Below the pieces are notes generated by a model. The model searched no databases, was not told the origin of the DNA, and worked only from the letters and a program-made list of their open reading frames with translations. The translations under genes were made by a program, and so were the position numbers. This document shows positions 34,581 to 45,357 of a stretch of 64,000 nt of DNA, one piece after another (position 1 is the first letter of the stretch; each line of letters begins with the position of its first letter). Origin of the DNA: Sediminicoccus sp. KRV36 (GTDB taxonomy: Bacteria > Pseudomonadota > Alphaproteobacteria > Acetobacterales > Acetobacteraceae); contig NZ_CP085081.1 of assembly GCF_023243115.1 (NCBI RefSeq), positions 1,240,001-1,304,000 of the forward strand, in the 5' to 3' direction.

Positions 34581-35732
34581 TCATGTCGGCACGGCGTGGG
34601 CGAAGGGTTGCGAATCCTCCGTCCGCGCACTGCGGCGGCGTGTCAGCGCCAGGAGGAAGCCCATGCCGATGGCGAGCGCGATGGAAGAGGAGCCACCATA
34701 GCTCACGAAGGGCAGCGTCATCCCCTTGGTCGGGATGAGGTGCAGCGAGGAGCCCATGTTGATGAAGGCCTGCAGGCCGAATTGCACCAGGAGCCCGGTG
34801 GCTGCCAGGGACAGGAATACGTCGCGCTCATTCATCAGGCGCAGCAGCCCGCGGATCACCACGAAGGCGAAGATGGCGAGGATGATGAGGCAGGCGACCA
34901 GGCCGAATTCCTCCGCCGCCACGGGAAACACGAAATCCGCATGGGCATCGGGCAGCGCATCCTTCACGCGCCCTTCGCCCGGGCCGCGCCCCAGCAAGCC
35001 GCCATTGCCGAAGGCTTCCAGCGACATGCGGATCTGGAAATTATCGCCTGCCTCGGGATCGAGGAAGCGCTGCACGCGGGAGCGCACATGGCCATGCAGG
35101 GTGAAGGCCAGCACCGCCAGCCCCGCGACGCCGCCAGCCCCCGCAACCACCCACATCAGGTTGATGCCCGAGACGAAGACCTGCGCCAGAAACACCGCGA
35201 CAATCACCGCCAGCATGCCGATATCCGGCTGCTGCTTCAGCAGCACAGCCACCACGCCGATGATCAGGAAGGCCAGGATGAGCCCCGGGAAGCGCCGGCT
35301 GCGCTTGCCTTCCGCGATCAGCCAGGCGCACACGACAGCGAGGCAGGGCTTGAGAAACTCCGAGGGTTGCAGCGACATGCCCGGCAGCGAAAGCCAGCGC
35401 CGCGCGCCCTTGATCTCGGTGCCGGCCACCAGCGTCAGCGCCGTCAGCGCCAAGGCGCCCAGCGCACCCAGGATGGCCAGGCGCAACACCCAGCGCGGAT
35501 TGAGCAGCGAACAGCCCACCATCACCAGCACCGCGAGCGTCGAATAGAAGACCTGCCGTTCCAGGAACATGTGGCGGGAGGCGGCGCCGATGCGCTGCGC
35601 CACGGCAGGCGAGGCAGCCAGCATCATCACATAGCCGATGGCGATGAGCGCCAGCAGCGCCGCCAGCGTCCAGCGATCCACGCTCCACCACCAGCGGCCA
35701 AGCGTCGAGGTATCAGTGCGCGAGACAGCCAT
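34581..35732 (-). CDS. ftsW: Peptidoglycan glycosyltransferase FtsW
   Basis: SEDS-family polymerase that builds septal glycan strands with FtsI. The 383-residue protein has about ten hydrophobic helices and the family motifs KGARRWLSLPGMSLQPSEFLKP, LLKQQPDIGMLAVI with the catalytic Asp, GRGPGEGRVKDALPDAHADFVFPVAAEEFG, and LIPTKGMTLPFVSYGGSSSIA. The start shares one base with the murD stop. High confidence. Confidence 0.96.
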   Translation of the reverse strand: MAVSRTDTSTLGRWWWSVDRWTLAALLALIAIGYVMMLAASPAVAQRIGAASRHMFLERQVFYSTLAVLVMVGCSLLNPRWVLRLAILGALGALALTALTLVAGTEIKGARRWLSLPGMSLQPSEFLKPCLAVVCAWLIAEGKRSRRFPGLILAFLIIGVVAVLLKQQPDIGMLAVIVAVFLAQVFVSGINLMWVVAGAGGVAGLAVLAFTLHGHVRSRVQRFLDPEAGDNFQIRMSLEAFGNGGLLGRGPGEGRVKDALPDAHADFVFPVAAEEFGLVACLIILAIFAFVVIRGLLRLMNERDVFLSLAATGLLVQFGLQAFINMGSSLHLIPTKGMTLPFVSYGGSSSIALAIGMGFLLALTRRRSARTEDSQPFAHAVPT

Positions 35733-37087
35733 CAGAATTCCACTCCGGGCAGGGCGCGGACCAGCGCGCGGAAGGCATCGCCACGGGCATCGAAGCCGGT
35801 GAACTGGTCCCAGGAGGCAGCGGCGGGGGAGAGCAGGACAACATCGGCCGCACCACCCGATGCGGCACGGGCGGCCAGGGGCAGGGCCTCGGCCAAGGTG
35901 CCGCAGAGCCGATGCTTCACGCCGGATGCCGCGAGGGTGGCGGCGAATTCGGGCCCGTCACGGCCGATCAGGAAGGCCTCGGCGATGCGCGGGAAGTATT
36001 CGGCGAGCGGCGCGATTCCGCCCTCCTTGCCCATGCCGCCGGCGATCCAGAGGATGCGCTCATAACTGGCGAGGGCCCGTGCCGCGCTGTCGGCATTGGT
36101 CGCCTTGCTGTCATTCACGAAGCGCACCGCGCCAATGCGCCCGACCAATTCCTGCCGGTGCGGCAAGCCAGGGTAACTCCGCAGCCCTTCGGCGAGGGAA
36201 TTGCGGTCCAAGCCCAGCGCCAGCGCCATGGCGATGGCGGCGGCCGCATTCTGCGCGTTATGCGTGCCAGGCAGGGTTGGGCAGGTTGCGAGATCAGCGA
36301 TCACGCCCTGGCTGTCGCGCAGCAGGCTGCCCTCGGCCCAGATGCCGCCTGGTTGCGGCGTGGTGCCGGAAATCGGCACCCACCGTGCCGCCAGCCCCGC
36401 GCGGAGACCCGCGGTGGGCGCGTCATCCTGGCCGAGGACCGCCACGTCATCGCGTGTCTGCGTCGCGAAGATTCGCGCCTTGGCGGCCAGGTAGCCGGCC
36501 ATGTCGCCATGGCGGTCCAGGTGATCGGGGCTGAGGTTGAGCATCGCTGCCGCATTGAATCGAAGATCAGCGATTCGTTCCAGCATATAGCTGGACATTT
36601 CGAGCACATAGACGCCGTCATCGCCGAGAATTTGCATATCCAGCGCGGCCGGGCCGAGATTGCCACCCACCTCGACCGGAATGCCCGCGCGCGCCAGCAG
36701 ATGCGCCATCAGCGCCGTTGTGGTGCTCTTGCCATTGGTGCCGGTGATGCCGACGAAGCGCGCCTTTCTGCCGGCAGCGCGCACCGCCCGGAACAGGAAC
36801 TCCACATCGGCCAGGATCGGCTTGCCGGCGGCGCGGGAAGCGGCTGCCGCCGGATGCACGCGCGGCAACAGATGCGGTATCCCCGGCGAGAGCAGCAGCG
36901 CGTCGAATTCGAAGCCCTCGGCGGGATTGGCGACGCGCAGGCCCTGGGCCGAAGCCTCGGCGCGGGCTGCCTCGCCATCATCCCAGCAGGTGACGTCGGC
37001 ACCCCATGCGTGCAGGCGTCGTGCGGCAGGAAGCCCGGCCTTGCCGAGCCCCACCACCGCGATGCGCTGCCGCAGGAAGGGGGTCAT
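35732..37087 (-). CDS. murD: UDP-N-acetylmuramoylalanine--D-glutamate ligase
   Basis: Adds D-Glu to UDP-MurNAc-L-Ala. The 451-residue Mur ligase opens [17 protein letters not shown], has the ATP loop [18 protein letters not shown] (near 115), the domain-3 segment [18 protein letters not shown] and [13 protein letters not shown]. 4-bp overlap with mraY and 1-bp overlap with ftsW. High confidence. Confidence 0.96.
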   Translation of the reverse strand: MTPFLRQRIAVVGLGKAGLPAARRLHAWGADVTCWDDGEAARAEASAQGLRVANPAEGFEFDALLLSPGIPHLLPRVHPAAAASRAAGKPILADVEFLFRAVRAAGRKARFVGITGTNGKSTTTALMAHLLARAGIPVEVGGNLGPAALDMQILGDDGVYVLEMSSYMLERIADLRFNAAAMLNLSPDHLDRHGDMAGYLAAKARIFATQTRDDVAVLGQDDAPTAGLRAGLAARWVPISGTTPQPGGIWAEGSLLRDSQGVIADLATCPTLPGTHNAQNAAAAIAMALALGLDRNSLAEGLRSYPGLPHRQELVGRIGAVRFVNDSKATNADSAARALASYERILWIAGGMGKEGGIAPLAEYFPRIAEAFLIGRDGPEFAATLAASGVKHRLCGTLAEALPLAARAASGGAADVVLLSPAAASWDQFTGFDARGDAFRALVRALPGVEF

Positions 37088-38172
37088 CGAATCTTCAACG
37101 TCGAGAGCCCGATCAACCCCAGCACCATGGCGATGATCCAGAAGCGGATCACGATGGTGGCCTCGGCCCAGCCCTTCTTCTCGAAATGGTGATGCAGCGG
37201 CGCCATCAGGAAGACCCGCCGCCCCGTCCGCTTGTACCAGAACACCTGGATGACGACGGAAAGCGTCTCCACCACGAAGAGCCCGCCCACGATGGCCAGC
37301 ACGATCTCGTGCTTGGTGGCCACCGCGATGGAGCCAAGCGCCCCGCCCAGCGCGAGGCTGCCCGTATCACCCATGAAGACCGCGGCGGGTGGCGCGTTGA
37401 ACCAGAGAAACCCGAGCGAGGCGCCGATCAGCGCCGAGCAGAACACCGCCAGTTCACCGGCCCCCGGCACGCCATGCAGTTGCAGGTAGTCGGCGAAGAT
37501 GCGGTTGCCGACGAGATAGGCGATCAGCGCAAACACCGCAGCGGCGATCATCACGGGCACGATCGCCAGGCCATCCAGCCCATCGGTGAGGTTCACCGCA
37601 TTGGAGGACCCCATCATCACGAAGGCCGCGGCGAAGGGGAACAGGAGGCTGAGGGGGATCAGCGTCTCCTTCAGGAAGGGCACGGCGAGATTGTCGGACA
37701 GGCCGGCGGGCAGCAGCCACATGAACCAGAGGGCGGCGATGAAGGCGATGCCGGCCTGAGCCACCAGTTTCGCACGGCCGGACACGCCCTTGGTGTTGCG
37801 CTTGGTCACCTTCAGCCAGTCATCCACGAAGCCCAGCGCGCCATAGCCCAATGTCACGAACAGCACCGCCCAGACAAAGCCATTGCGCAGATCGGCCCAG
37901 AGCAGGACCGAGAGCGAAAGGGACAGCAGAATCAGCACGCCGCCCATGGTTGGCGTGCCTTTCTTGGTGATGAGGTGGCTTTCCGGCCCATCCTCGCGGA
38001 TCGGCTGGCCGCCGCGCTGAAAGCTGCGCAGCCAGTTGATGATGCCATTGCCGAAGACCAGTGCGATGAACAGCGCCGTCATGCAGGCCGCACCCGCCCG
38101 GAACGTCAGGTAGCGCGCCAGGTTAAAGAGGATGAAGTCATCCGCGAGCGGAGAGAGCAGCAGCGGAATCAT
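37084..38172 (-). CDS. mraY: Phospho-N-acetylmuramoyl-pentapeptide-transferase
   Basis: Integral membrane enzyme forming lipid I from UDP-MurNAc-pentapeptide and undecaprenyl phosphate. Of 362 residues most are in about ten membrane helices. The key motifs are [13 protein letters not shown], the catalytic Asp pair region [38 protein letters not shown] and [16 protein letters not shown] 38172 overlaps the murF stop by 4 bp. High confidence. Confidence 0.97.
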   Translation of the reverse strand: MIPLLLSPLADDFILFNLARYLTFRAGAACMTALFIALVFGNGIINWLRSFQRGGQPIREDGPESHLITKKGTPTMGGVLILLSLSLSVLLWADLRNGFVWAVLFVTLGYGALGFVDDWLKVTKRNTKGVSGRAKLVAQAGIAFIAALWFMWLLPAGLSDNLAVPFLKETLIPLSLLFPFAAAFVMMGSSNAVNLTDGLDGLAIVPVMIAAAVFALIAYLVGNRIFADYLQLHGVPGAGELAVFCSALIGASLGFLWFNAPPAAVFMGDTGSLALGGALGSIAVATKHEIVLAIVGGLFVVETLSVVIQVFWYKRTGRRVFLMAPLHHHFEKKGWAEATIVIRFWIIAMVLGLIGLSTLKIR

Positions 38173-39554
38173 GCATTTTTCCTGTCGGCGCCGGTGATGG
38201 CGCGAATGATCTCGGCCATGCGCATGCCGAGCGAGCCTTTGACCAGCACAGCATCGCCATCGCGCAGGGCTGCGGCGACGATGGGAGCCAGGCTTGCCGC
38301 ATCCTCTGTGTGGGTTCCCTGGCGGCGGGCCGGCAGGGCAGCGAAGAGATGCCCCATCAACGGGCCGCACGCATAGACCAGATCGGCCGCGTGCGCTGCA
38401 TCGGAGGCCAGCGCGCGGTGCAGGTCAGGCCCGAAATCGCCCAGTTCCCGCATATCGCCCAGCACGGCGATGCGCCGCTTCGCCTTTTGCGCCGCGAGCA
38501 CCAGAAGCGCCGCGCGGATGGAACTGTCCGAGGCGTTGTAGCTCTCATCCAGCAACAGGGCCGTGCCATTGTCGGGGGTGGCGACGCGGCGCATCTCGCC
38601 GCGCCCGGCACCCGCACCAAAGCCGGAGAGCGCTGCCGCCGCCAGCCCCGTATCACCGCCGGCGGCCTGGATGGCCGCCAGGGCCGCCAGGGCGTTCATC
38701 GCCATGTGCTTGCCCGGCTGCTCCAGGCGCAGCGTGACATGGCGGCCCGAGAGCTCGAACTCCGCCTCGCTCGCGGCGGCGGAGCCGGTCCAGGCCAGCA
38801 TGCGGGCCGAGGCCTCGGGGCTTTCCCCAAAGCCCAGCACCTGCGCGCCATGCCGCCGGGCAATCTCCGCCATGCGATCAAAATGCGGGCTGTCCTGTGG
38901 CAGGACGGCGATGCCGGCCCTCTCCAGCCCCATGGGCTCGATGCCGGCCGCGATATCCGCCTTTTCCTCCGCAATCGCCTGCTGGCTGCCCAGATGGCCG
39001 ATATGCGCCGTGCCGATGCTGGTCACGATCACCACATGGGGTCGCGTCAGGCGCGCAAGTGGCGCGATCTCATGCCGATGGTTCATGCCGATCTCGATGG
39101 CGGCCCAGTCGGTGCCACGCGGCATGCGCGCCAGGGTGAGTGGCACGCCCCAGTGGTTGTTGTAGCTGGCGGCGGAGGCGTGGGTGGCGCCGAGCGCCGC
39201 GCAGGCGCGCCGCAGCATTTCCTTCGTCGTCGTCTTGCCCACGCTGCCGGTCACGGCGATGACCCGCCCGTCCATCCGCGCGCGCCCCGCCGCACCCAGC
39301 GCGGTGAGGCCAGCCAGCGTATCCGCCACGCGCAGCACCGGGCCCGGCATGTCCCGCTCCACCATGGCCGAGGCGCCACGGGCGAAAGCCTCCGCCACGA
39401 AGTCATGCCCATCGCGCTGGTCACGCAGCGCGATGAAGAGATCTCCGGCTGCCACGCTGCGCGTGTCGATCGAGACGCCCGTGGCGGTGAGGCCATCGGC
39501 ACAGAAACCGCCTGTTGCCGCGCGCAGCTCCTCGGTGGTCCAGAGCGGGATCAT
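38169..39554 (-). CDS. murF: UDP-MurNAc-tripeptide--D-alanyl-D-alanine ligase
   Basis: Completes the cytoplasmic pentapeptide precursor by adding D-Ala-D-Ala made by Ddl. The 461-residue Mur ligase has [17 protein letters not shown] in the N domain, ATP loop [14 protein letters not shown] near 105, [22 protein letters not shown], and [12 protein letters not shown]. 4-bp overlaps with murE before and mraY after. High confidence. Confidence 0.95.
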   Translation of the reverse strand: MIPLWTTEELRAATGGFCADGLTATGVSIDTRSVAAGDLFIALRDQRDGHDFVAEAFARGASAMVERDMPGPVLRVADTLAGLTALGAAGRARMDGRVIAVTGSVGKTTTKEMLRRACAALGATHASAASYNNHWGVPLTLARMPRGTDWAAIEIGMNHRHEIAPLARLTRPHVVIVTSIGTAHIGHLGSQQAIAEEKADIAAGIEPMGLERAGIAVLPQDSPHFDRMAEIARRHGAQVLGFGESPEASARMLAWTGSAAASEAEFELSGRHVTLRLEQPGKHMAMNALAALAAIQAAGGDTGLAAAALSGFGAGAGRGEMRRVATPDNGTALLLDESYNASDSSIRAALLVLAAQKAKRRIAVLGDMRELGDFGPDLHRALASDAAHAADLVYACGPLMGHLFAALPARRQGTHTEDAASLAPIVAAALRDGDAVLVKGSLGMRMAEIIRAITGADRKNA

Positions 39555-41008
39555 GGGCGGACTCCGGCCAGGCGGCGCACCATGTCGGCATCATCGAAGG
39601 GGGTGGTGACGCCGGCGATGGTCTGGCCGCTTTCATGCCCCTTGCCGGCCACGGCCAGCACATCGCCGGGCCGCAGCGCATCAAGCGCCAGCGCGATGGC
39701 GGCCGCGCGCTCCCCGGCGTCCCGCGCGCCGGGGGCTGCGGCCAGGATGGCGGCGCGGATTGCGGCCGGGTCCTCGCTGCGCGGATTGTCATCCGTGACC
39801 CAGAGCTGATCGGCGCCGGCCGCGGCGGCGGCGCCCATCAGCGGACGCTTCCCCGGATCCCGGTCACCGCCCGCGCCAAACAGCACATGCAGCCGACCGC
39901 CTGACCCGACATGCGGGCGGAGTGCCGCCAGCAGCCGCGTCAGCGCATCGGGCGTATGGGCGTAGTCCACATAGATGGCGGCGCCATGGGCGAGGGTGGC
40001 GGCCAGTTCCATTCGCCCGCGCACGGGGGCCAGGCGCGCCAGGGCGTCCAGCACCTGCGGCACCGGCCGACCCATGCCGACGGCGAGCCCCGACGCCACC
40101 AGCGCATTATCCGCCTGGAACCGCCCGGGCACGGCGAGGGGGATCTCGGCGCGCTGCCCGAAGGCGTCAACCTCGATCACCTGCCCGGCGGGCAAGACGC
40201 GCTGGCTGATGAGGCGCAGATCACTGCCCGCTTCACCCACTTCGATGCCGCGCAGGCCGCGCCTCGCGATGATGCCGCGCAGCGCCTCCAGCGTCGGCGC
40301 TTCCATCTCGGTCTGGATCACGGCGGGCGCGCCGGGCGGCAGCAGCGTGTCGAAAAGCCGCAGCTTGGCCGCGCGATAGGCGGCCATGTCGCCGTGGTAG
40401 TCGAGGTGATCGCGCGTCAGGTTGGTGAAGGCGGCGGCGGCGAGGCGCACGCCATCCAGCCGCCGCTGGTCCAGCCCATGGGAACTGGCCTCCAGCGCCA
40501 GATCGTTGATGCCGGCGCGTTGCAGCGCCGCCAATGTGGCGTGCAGGGCCACCGGGTCCGGCGTGGTCAGGCTTTCACCACGCGGAAAGCCGGCCGCGAT
40601 CAGCCCGAGGGTGCCCAGCGACGCGGCCCGCTCCCCCAGGATCTGGCGGAGGAAATCGGCGGTGCTGGTCTTGCCGTTGGTGCCGGTGATGGCCGCCACG
40701 CGCTCGGGCTGCGCCCCGTGGAAGGCGGCGGCGATGAGTGCCAGGGCGCGGCGCGGATCGGCGGTGCGCAGGAAGGGGCGCTGCGGCGCCTCGGCCGGCC
40801 AGTCGGCGCCTTCGGGGGCGAGGATGGCGGCGGCGCCGGCCGCCACGGCATCGGCGACGAAGCGCATGCCATCGGCCCGGGCGCCGGGCAGGGCGGCAAA
40901 CAGAAAGCCGGGGCGAACGGCGCGGCTATCCGCCGTGACACCCAGGATGTCGGGGAAGCCCTCGGCGCTCAGGCCAGGGAACAGGGGGAGGATGTCATCG
41001 CAGCGCAC
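39551..41008 (-). CDS. murE: UDP-MurNAc-L-Ala-D-Glu--meso-diaminopimelate ligase
   Basis: Adds the third residue of the peptidoglycan stem. The 485-residue protein shows VTADSRAVRPGFLFAALPG, ATP loop ITGTNGKTSTADFLRQIL, EASSHGLDQRRLDG, TRDHLDYHGD, and VTDDNPRSEDP. The DNPR motif is the meso-diaminopimelate specificity signature, as expected in a Gram-negative. Start overlaps ftsI by 14 bp; stop overlaps murF by 4 bp. Confidence 0.96.
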   Translation of the reverse strand: MRCDDILPLFPGLSAEGFPDILGVTADSRAVRPGFLFAALPGARADGMRFVADAVAAGAAAILAPEGADWPAEAPQRPFLRTADPRRALALIAAAFHGAQPERVAAITGTNGKTSTADFLRQILGERAASLGTLGLIAAGFPRGESLTTPDPVALHATLAALQRAGINDLALEASSHGLDQRRLDGVRLAAAAFTNLTRDHLDYHGDMAAYRAAKLRLFDTLLPPGAPAVIQTEMEAPTLEALRGIIARRGLRGIEVGEAGSDLRLISQRVLPAGQVIEVDAFGQRAEIPLAVPGRFQADNALVASGLAVGMGRPVPQVLDALARLAPVRGRMELAATLAHGAAIYVDYAHTPDALTRLLAALRPHVGSGGRLHVLFGAGGDRDPGKRPLMGAAAAAGADQLWVTDDNPRSEDPAAIRAAILAAAPGARDAGERAAAIALALDALRPGDVLAVAGKGHESGQTIAGVTTPFDDADMVRRLAGVRP

Positions 41009-42974
41009 GGCCTGGCTCAGGAGGGCTGGAGAGGGGGGCTAGAACCAGGCGCGGCATGGCGATGCCGTCGGATGCATCGGTGCGGCGAATGGGGGCGCCG
41101 GGCTGTTCCAGGCTGGGCGCGGGGGTGCGCGGCAGCATGGCGGGGGTGGCGGTGGTTGGGGGCCTTGCCGCGGTGGCCGGTGCAGCGCGCGGCCGCCCGC
41201 CATTGAGCGGCAATGCGATGCTCGCCTGGATCTGCGCGATGCGATCGGTCTCCGGCACCATGCCGAGAATGGGAGCAATGCGTTCCACCACGCGGCGGGC
41301 GGTGGGGGCGGCCACCACGCCGGCCGTCGCGTAGCCGCCGGTATCGGCGCGGGGCTTGGGTTCATCCACCAGCACGTGCAGCGAATAGCGCGGCGCATTC
41401 ATCGGGAAGGCGCCCACGAAGGAGGAGATGCGGCGGTTCTCGATATACTGCCCGCGCTCACCCACCTTCTGCGCCGTGCCGGTCTTGCCACCGATGAAAT
41501 AGCCCGGGACATCGGATTGCCGCCCCGAACCATCCGTGACGGCGATGCGCATCAGGCGGCGCATCTGCTCCGAGGTGCGCTCACTGATCACGCGCACACC
41601 CTCGCGCTCCTCGCCGGGTGGTACGGCCAGGATGGTGGGCCGCCGCAGCGTGCCACCATTGGCGAGTGCCGAAACCCCGTTGATGATGTGCAGCGGCGTC
41701 ACCGAGATGCCATGGCCGAAGCCGATGGTCATGGTGTTGATGTCGCGCCAGTTGCGCTGCGAGGGGGCCAGCGTCGCGGCGGATTCCGGCAATTCGATCC
41801 CCGTGCGGTTCAGCATGCCGACCCGCCCCAGGAATTCGCGGTGGCGCGTGGGGCCCACCGACATCGCCATATGCGCGCTGGCGAGGTTGGAGGAATAGGC
41901 GATGATCTCCGGCAGGCTCAGCCAGCGATTCTTGCCCTTGAAATCATTGATCTCGTGCCGGCCGATGCGGATGGGCCGCGAGGCATCGAAGCCGCCATGC
42001 AGCTGCACCGTGCCATGTTCCAGCGCCATGGCGGCGGTGAAGAGCTTGAAGGTGGAGCCCGGCTCATAAACACCCGTGACGGCGCGGTTGAAGCGCTGCT
42101 CAGCGGGGGCGGTGGCCAGGTTGGCGGCGGCGAAATCGGGCAGGCTGACCATGCCCAGCACCTCGGCCGTGTTCACATCCATCAGGATGGCGGAGCCACC
42201 GATCGCGTTGAAGCGATCAATGGACCATTCCAGCGCCTCGCGCAGTTCACGCTGGATGCGGATATCAATGGACAGGCGCAGCGCGTCGCGCGTTACACGC
42301 AAGCGCTCATCATACCATTTCTCGACGCCGGCGATGCCCTCGCCATCCACATCCACGGCGCCCAGCACATGGGCGGCATCGCGCCCGCGCGGATAGGTGC
42401 GTCGCTCGGCGGTTTCAAAGTAAAGGCCGAGCACGCCGAGGTCATTGATCGCCTGCTGCTGGCGCGGCGTGATGAAGCGGTCGAGATAGGCGAATTGGCG
42501 TGGCGGGCTGAGGCGCGGCAACAGCCGGTCCCGGTCGAGATGCGGCAGGATGCGCACGAGCTGGTCCGCGACGCGCGCCGGATTGTCAATCTCGCCGGGG
42601 CGGGCATAGAGCGCTGTGCCGCGCACCGTCACGGCCAGCACTTCGCCATTGCGGTCGGTGATGGCGGCGCGGCTGACGGCTGGCTCGGCGGAGGGAAGGC
42701 GCGGCGCCTGTGCGATGCGCGACGGCGCGGGCGAGAGGATGGTCGCATCCGTCAGTTTCACGGCGATGGCCACGAACAGCACGCCAAAGCCCAGCGAAGC
42801 GACGAGAAGGCGGCCGGGCATGCGGTGCTGATGCCGCGCCTGATTGCCCTTTGCCCGATCGCCCGCCACGCGCATCACGGCGCGCGAGGGGCTCTCGGGC
42901 GGTGCTGACGGCCGAAGCGGTTCCGCATGGGCATGCGGGACGAAGTCGGGGGAGGGCGGGGGGAGGTCGTTCAT
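40995..42974 (-). CDS. ftsI: Septal transpeptidase FtsI (penicillin-binding protein 3)
   Basis: Class B PBP that crosslinks septal peptidoglycan, partner of FtsW. Of 659 residues, a cytoplasmic tail (1-50) and one membrane segment (about 52-72, LLVASLGFGVLFVAIAVKL) precede the dimerisation domain. The transpeptidase has catalytic STFK at Ser307, the YSSN triad near 367, and KTGT at Lys497. The C terminus (about 585-659) is an Ala/Pro/Thr-rich extension not seen in E. coli FtsI. Overlaps ftsL by 4 bp and murE by 14 bp. Confidence 0.95.
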   Translation of the reverse strand: MNDLPPPSPDFVPHAHAEPLRPSAPPESPSRAVMRVAGDRAKGNQARHQHRMPGRLLVASLGFGVLFVAIAVKLTDATILSPAPSRIAQAPRLPSAEPAVSRAAITDRNGEVLAVTVRGTALYARPGEIDNPARVADQLVRILPHLDRDRLLPRLSPPRQFAYLDRFITPRQQQAINDLGVLGLYFETAERRTYPRGRDAAHVLGAVDVDGEGIAGVEKWYDERLRVTRDALRLSIDIRIQRELREALEWSIDRFNAIGGSAILMDVNTAEVLGMVSLPDFAAANLATAPAEQRFNRAVTGVYEPGSTFKLFTAAMALEHGTVQLHGGFDASRPIRIGRHEINDFKGKNRWLSLPEIIAYSSNLASAHMAMSVGPTRHREFLGRVGMLNRTGIELPESAATLAPSQRNWRDINTMTIGFGHGISVTPLHIINGVSALANGGTLRRPTILAVPPGEEREGVRVISERTSEQMRRLMRIAVTDGSGRQSDVPGYFIGGKTGTAQKVGERGQYIENRRISSFVGAFPMNAPRYSLHVLVDEPKPRADTGGYATAGVVAAPTARRVVERIAPILGMVPETDRIAQIQASIALPLNGGRPRAAPATAARPPTTATPAMLPRTPAPSLEQPGAPIRRTDASDGIAMPRLVLAPLSSPPEPGRALR

Positions 42975-43789
42975 CGGCTGAAGGGCACCGGTGGAGGCAG
43001 ACTGCCCGCGCCGCCACCGAGCATGGAGCCCGACGGCGCCGGCTGCACATGCAGCGCGGTGCGCAAGGCCTGGGGCGGCGCTGCGATCGGCGAGGGCACG
43101 TTGCCTTGCGCATATTGGGCGCGCGGCGCCGCAGCGGGGCCGGCAATCGGCGGCAGGGCGGCCACCTCAGGGCGGGGCCGCGGGGCTGGCCTGGGCTCGG
43201 AAGGGCGCGCTTCGGCGGCGCGGGGCGCCGCGGCCACCGTGACGGCAGGCGTGGAAGCCGGCACGGGAGCAGGCGCCGGCGTAACCACCGGGGCAGCCGC
43301 GGCCGCCACCTGGGCAGGCGCGGGTGCGGGTGCTGCGGCGGGCCCAGCCGTCGGGGTGGATGCAGGGCGCGGCGCTGCCGCGACGCTCACGGGCTCAGCC
43401 TCCCGCCGCTGGCTCGCGGCGGTGAAGACCAGCACATCTCCGGGGGCAGAGGGCGCGTCGGCGCGGCGCTGGAAACCGGAAGGCAGGGGCGTGAAGGCCA
43501 CCGCCAGCGGCATGCGGCGCTGCGCATCCTCGATGCGCTGGAATTGCGCGGGTTCCATGGGCTGCATGTGGCGCAGATGCGCCGCCGCCATCTGGCGCAG
43601 CCGGTCCTGGTCATTCAGCCGCGCCCATTCGGCGGAAAGGGTTTGCGTGCGGCCGCGCTCAGCCTCCGTTTCGCGCCGGATTTCGCGCAGTTCACGATCG
43701 AGCTTGGCCACCTCCTCCTTGGTCTGGAACACATACAGGCCGGAGCCGAGGAAGGCGGCGAAGGTGATGAGGGTCAGCGGATGGATCAT
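42971..43789 (-). CDS. ftsL: FtsL-like divisome protein with long Ala/Pro-rich tail
   Basis: By position (between rsmH and ftsI) and topology this is FtsL: a short N terminus with one membrane helix (about 4-21, [18 protein letters not shown]), then a coiled coil (about 24-58) and the [18 protein letters not shown] block that matches the FtsL C-terminal motif. The protein is 272 residues, more than twice the usual 100-120; residues about 130-272 are almost wholly Ala, Pro, Val and Arg, probably a disordered periplasmic tail. 4-bp overlaps on both sides. Sequence similarity of FtsL is weak in general, so the name rests on synteny and topology. Confidence 0.82.
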   Translation of the reverse strand: MIHPLTLITFAAFLGSGLYVFQTKEEVAKLDRELREIRRETEAERGRTQTLSAEWARLNDQDRLRQMAAAHLRHMQPMEPAQFQRIEDAQRRMPLAVAFTPLPSGFQRRADAPSAPGDVLVFTAASQRREAEPVSVAAAPRPASTPTAGPAAAPAPAPAQVAAAAAPVVTPAPAPVPASTPAVTVAAAPRAAEARPSEPRPAPRPRPEVAALPPIAGPAAAPRAQYAQGNVPSPIAAPPQALRTALHVQPAPSGSMLGGGAGSLPPPVPFSR

Positions 43790-44727
43790 GCGGCGTGACT
43801 TTCCGGGGAACGCTGCAAGGCGCGGAGATGGGCGGAGCGGGCGCGTGGATTGGCGGCGGTTTCGGCGGCACCCGGGCGAACCGAGCGCGGCGTGAGCAAG
43901 GTGAAGGGGGCGGGGCCGCGCGGCGCCAGCAACATGCGCGGGTCATGGCGCGAGGTGCCGGGGGTGCGGCCCGTGGCCTTCTGGAAGGCGCGCTTCACCA
44001 GGCGGTCCTCCAGCGAATGGAAGGAGACGATGACCAGCCGCCCACCGGGGGCCAGGAGTTGCAGCGCCTGTTCCAGCGCGCGCTCGATCTCGCCCAGTTC
44101 GTCATTCACGCGGATGCGCAGCGCCTGGAAGCTGCGCGTCGCACCATGGATCCCCGAGGGGTCGCGCGGGACGGCGCGGCGGATCACTTCGGCCAGTTGC
44201 AGCGTGGTGGTGAAGGGGGTCTCGGCGCGCGCCTTGAGGATGGCGCGGGCGACGCGGCGGGAGAAACGCTCCTCGCCGAACTCCCAGATCAGGTTGGCGA
44301 GCTCCGCCTCGGGCAGGGTGTTGACGAGATCGGCCGCGGTCGGGCCGGTCTGGCCCATGCGCATGTCGAGCGGGCCGTCGAAGCGGAAGGAAAAGCCGCG
44401 CTCGGGCGTATCAATCTGAAAGGAGGAAACGCCCAGATCGAGCACCACGCCATCGAGCTGCGTGATGCCGCGTTCCGCCAGCAGCGCCAGCATGTCGCCG
44501 AAGCGGCCTTCGATGAGGTGCAGGCGGCCCGGATGGGCCGCGGCGAGCGCCGCGCCGCGGGCAATCGCCTCGGGGTCGCGATCCATCGCCCAGACGGTGC
44601 AGGGAGCGGCCTCCAGGATGGCGCTGGCATAGCCGCCGCCGCCGAAGGTGCCGTCCAGGATGCTCTCGCCAGCCTGGGGGGCCAGGGTTTGCAGCACTTC
44701 GGTGAGGAGGACCGGGATGTGGCTCAT
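43786..44727 (-). CDS. rsmH: 16S rRNA (cytosine1402-N4)-methyltransferase
   Basis: Methylates C1402 in the ribosomal P site (formerly mraW). The 313-residue protein begins [16 protein letters not shown] and has the SAM loop [42 protein letters not shown], the [17 protein letters not shown] block, and [18 protein letters not shown]. 4-bp overlaps with mraZ and ftsL. High confidence. Confidence 0.96.
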   Translation of the reverse strand: MSHIPVLLTEVLQTLAPQAGESILDGTFGGGGYASAILEAAPCTVWAMDRDPEAIARGAALAAAHPGRLHLIEGRFGDMLALLAERGITQLDGVVLDLGVSSFQIDTPERGFSFRFDGPLDMRMGQTGPTAADLVNTLPEAELANLIWEFGEERFSRRVARAILKARAETPFTTTLQLAEVIRRAVPRDPSGIHGATRSFQALRIRVNDELGEIERALEQALQLLAPGGRLVIVSFHSLEDRLVKRAFQKATGRTPGTSRHDPRMLLAPRGPAPFTLLTPRSVRPGAAETAANPRARSAHLRALQRSPESHAA

Positions 44728-45179
44728 GCGTCAGTCCGCGGGGGCGCAGGGGCGGCGGCCCGGGCGGCGATGGCGCGGCGGGCTTCCTCGATGCGGCGTT
44801 CGGCGGCGGCCGGCTCCCAAAGCTCGAACCAGTTCAGGCGGCCGAGAAAGGCCACGCCATCGGAGAGCCCGGCATATTCGATCAGGTCGCGCGGCAGGAT
44901 GATGCGGCCCTCCGGATCGGGGGTCACCTCGGCGACGTCCACGATGAAGGCGTAATCCTCGGCATTCTGCTCGGCGCTGAGGGGGCTCAGCGGGTTGGTG
45001 TCGCGATTGGCGGTGTCGAATTGCGAAACGGGCCACGCTTCGATGTACACGTGATCGGGGCTGACGGAGCGGCGCAGCACCAGGGAATCCCCGGCGAGGC
45101 GCGCGCGAAAGGGGGCTGGCACGCTGCAGCGCCCCTTCTTGTCCAAGCCGTTGATGAATTTGCCCCGGAATTGGGTCAT
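44724..45179 (-). CDS. mraZ: Transcriptional regulator MraZ
   Basis: AbrB-like DNA-binding protein that represses the dcw operon from its own promoter. The 151-residue protein has two MraZ repeats: [25 protein letters not shown] (residues about 4-28) and [23 protein letters not shown] (about 82-104), each with the conserved D-KGR/D-EGR turn. First gene of the operon, overlapping rsmH by 4 bp. Its likely binding boxes lie about 180-225 bases upstream. High confidence. Confidence 0.95.
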   Translation of the reverse strand: MTQFRGKFINGLDKKGRCSVPAPFRARLAGDSLVLRRSVSPDHVYIEAWPVSQFDTANRDTNPLSPLSAEQNAEDYAFIVDVAEVTPDPEGRIILPRDLIEYAGLSDGVAFLGRLNWFELWEPAAAERRIEEARRAIAARAAAPAPPRTDA

Positions 45180-45357
45180 CGTGCCGCTGGATGCCCCCCG
45201 CTCGCTGAGCCGAATTCGACGTCAATGGGGGGTGGAAGCATCTTTGCCCTTGCGGGCGGTGGCAGCGGCCGACGAGGTCCCCCCCGGAACCCCGTCGGCT
45301 CGCCCGACCAGCCCTTTTCCAGATGCGCTCGCCCCCCCGAGCTTGCGGCATCCGTAT
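45180..45357 (-). other. Long leader region of mraZ
   Basis: If transcription starts near 45363, mraZ has a leader of about 184 nt. It contains runs of G and C and a second weak TTGACG-like hexamer nearer the gene, but no riboswitch or gene I recognise. The RBS is poor: a G-run lies about 15 bases before the ATG. Confidence 0.35.
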
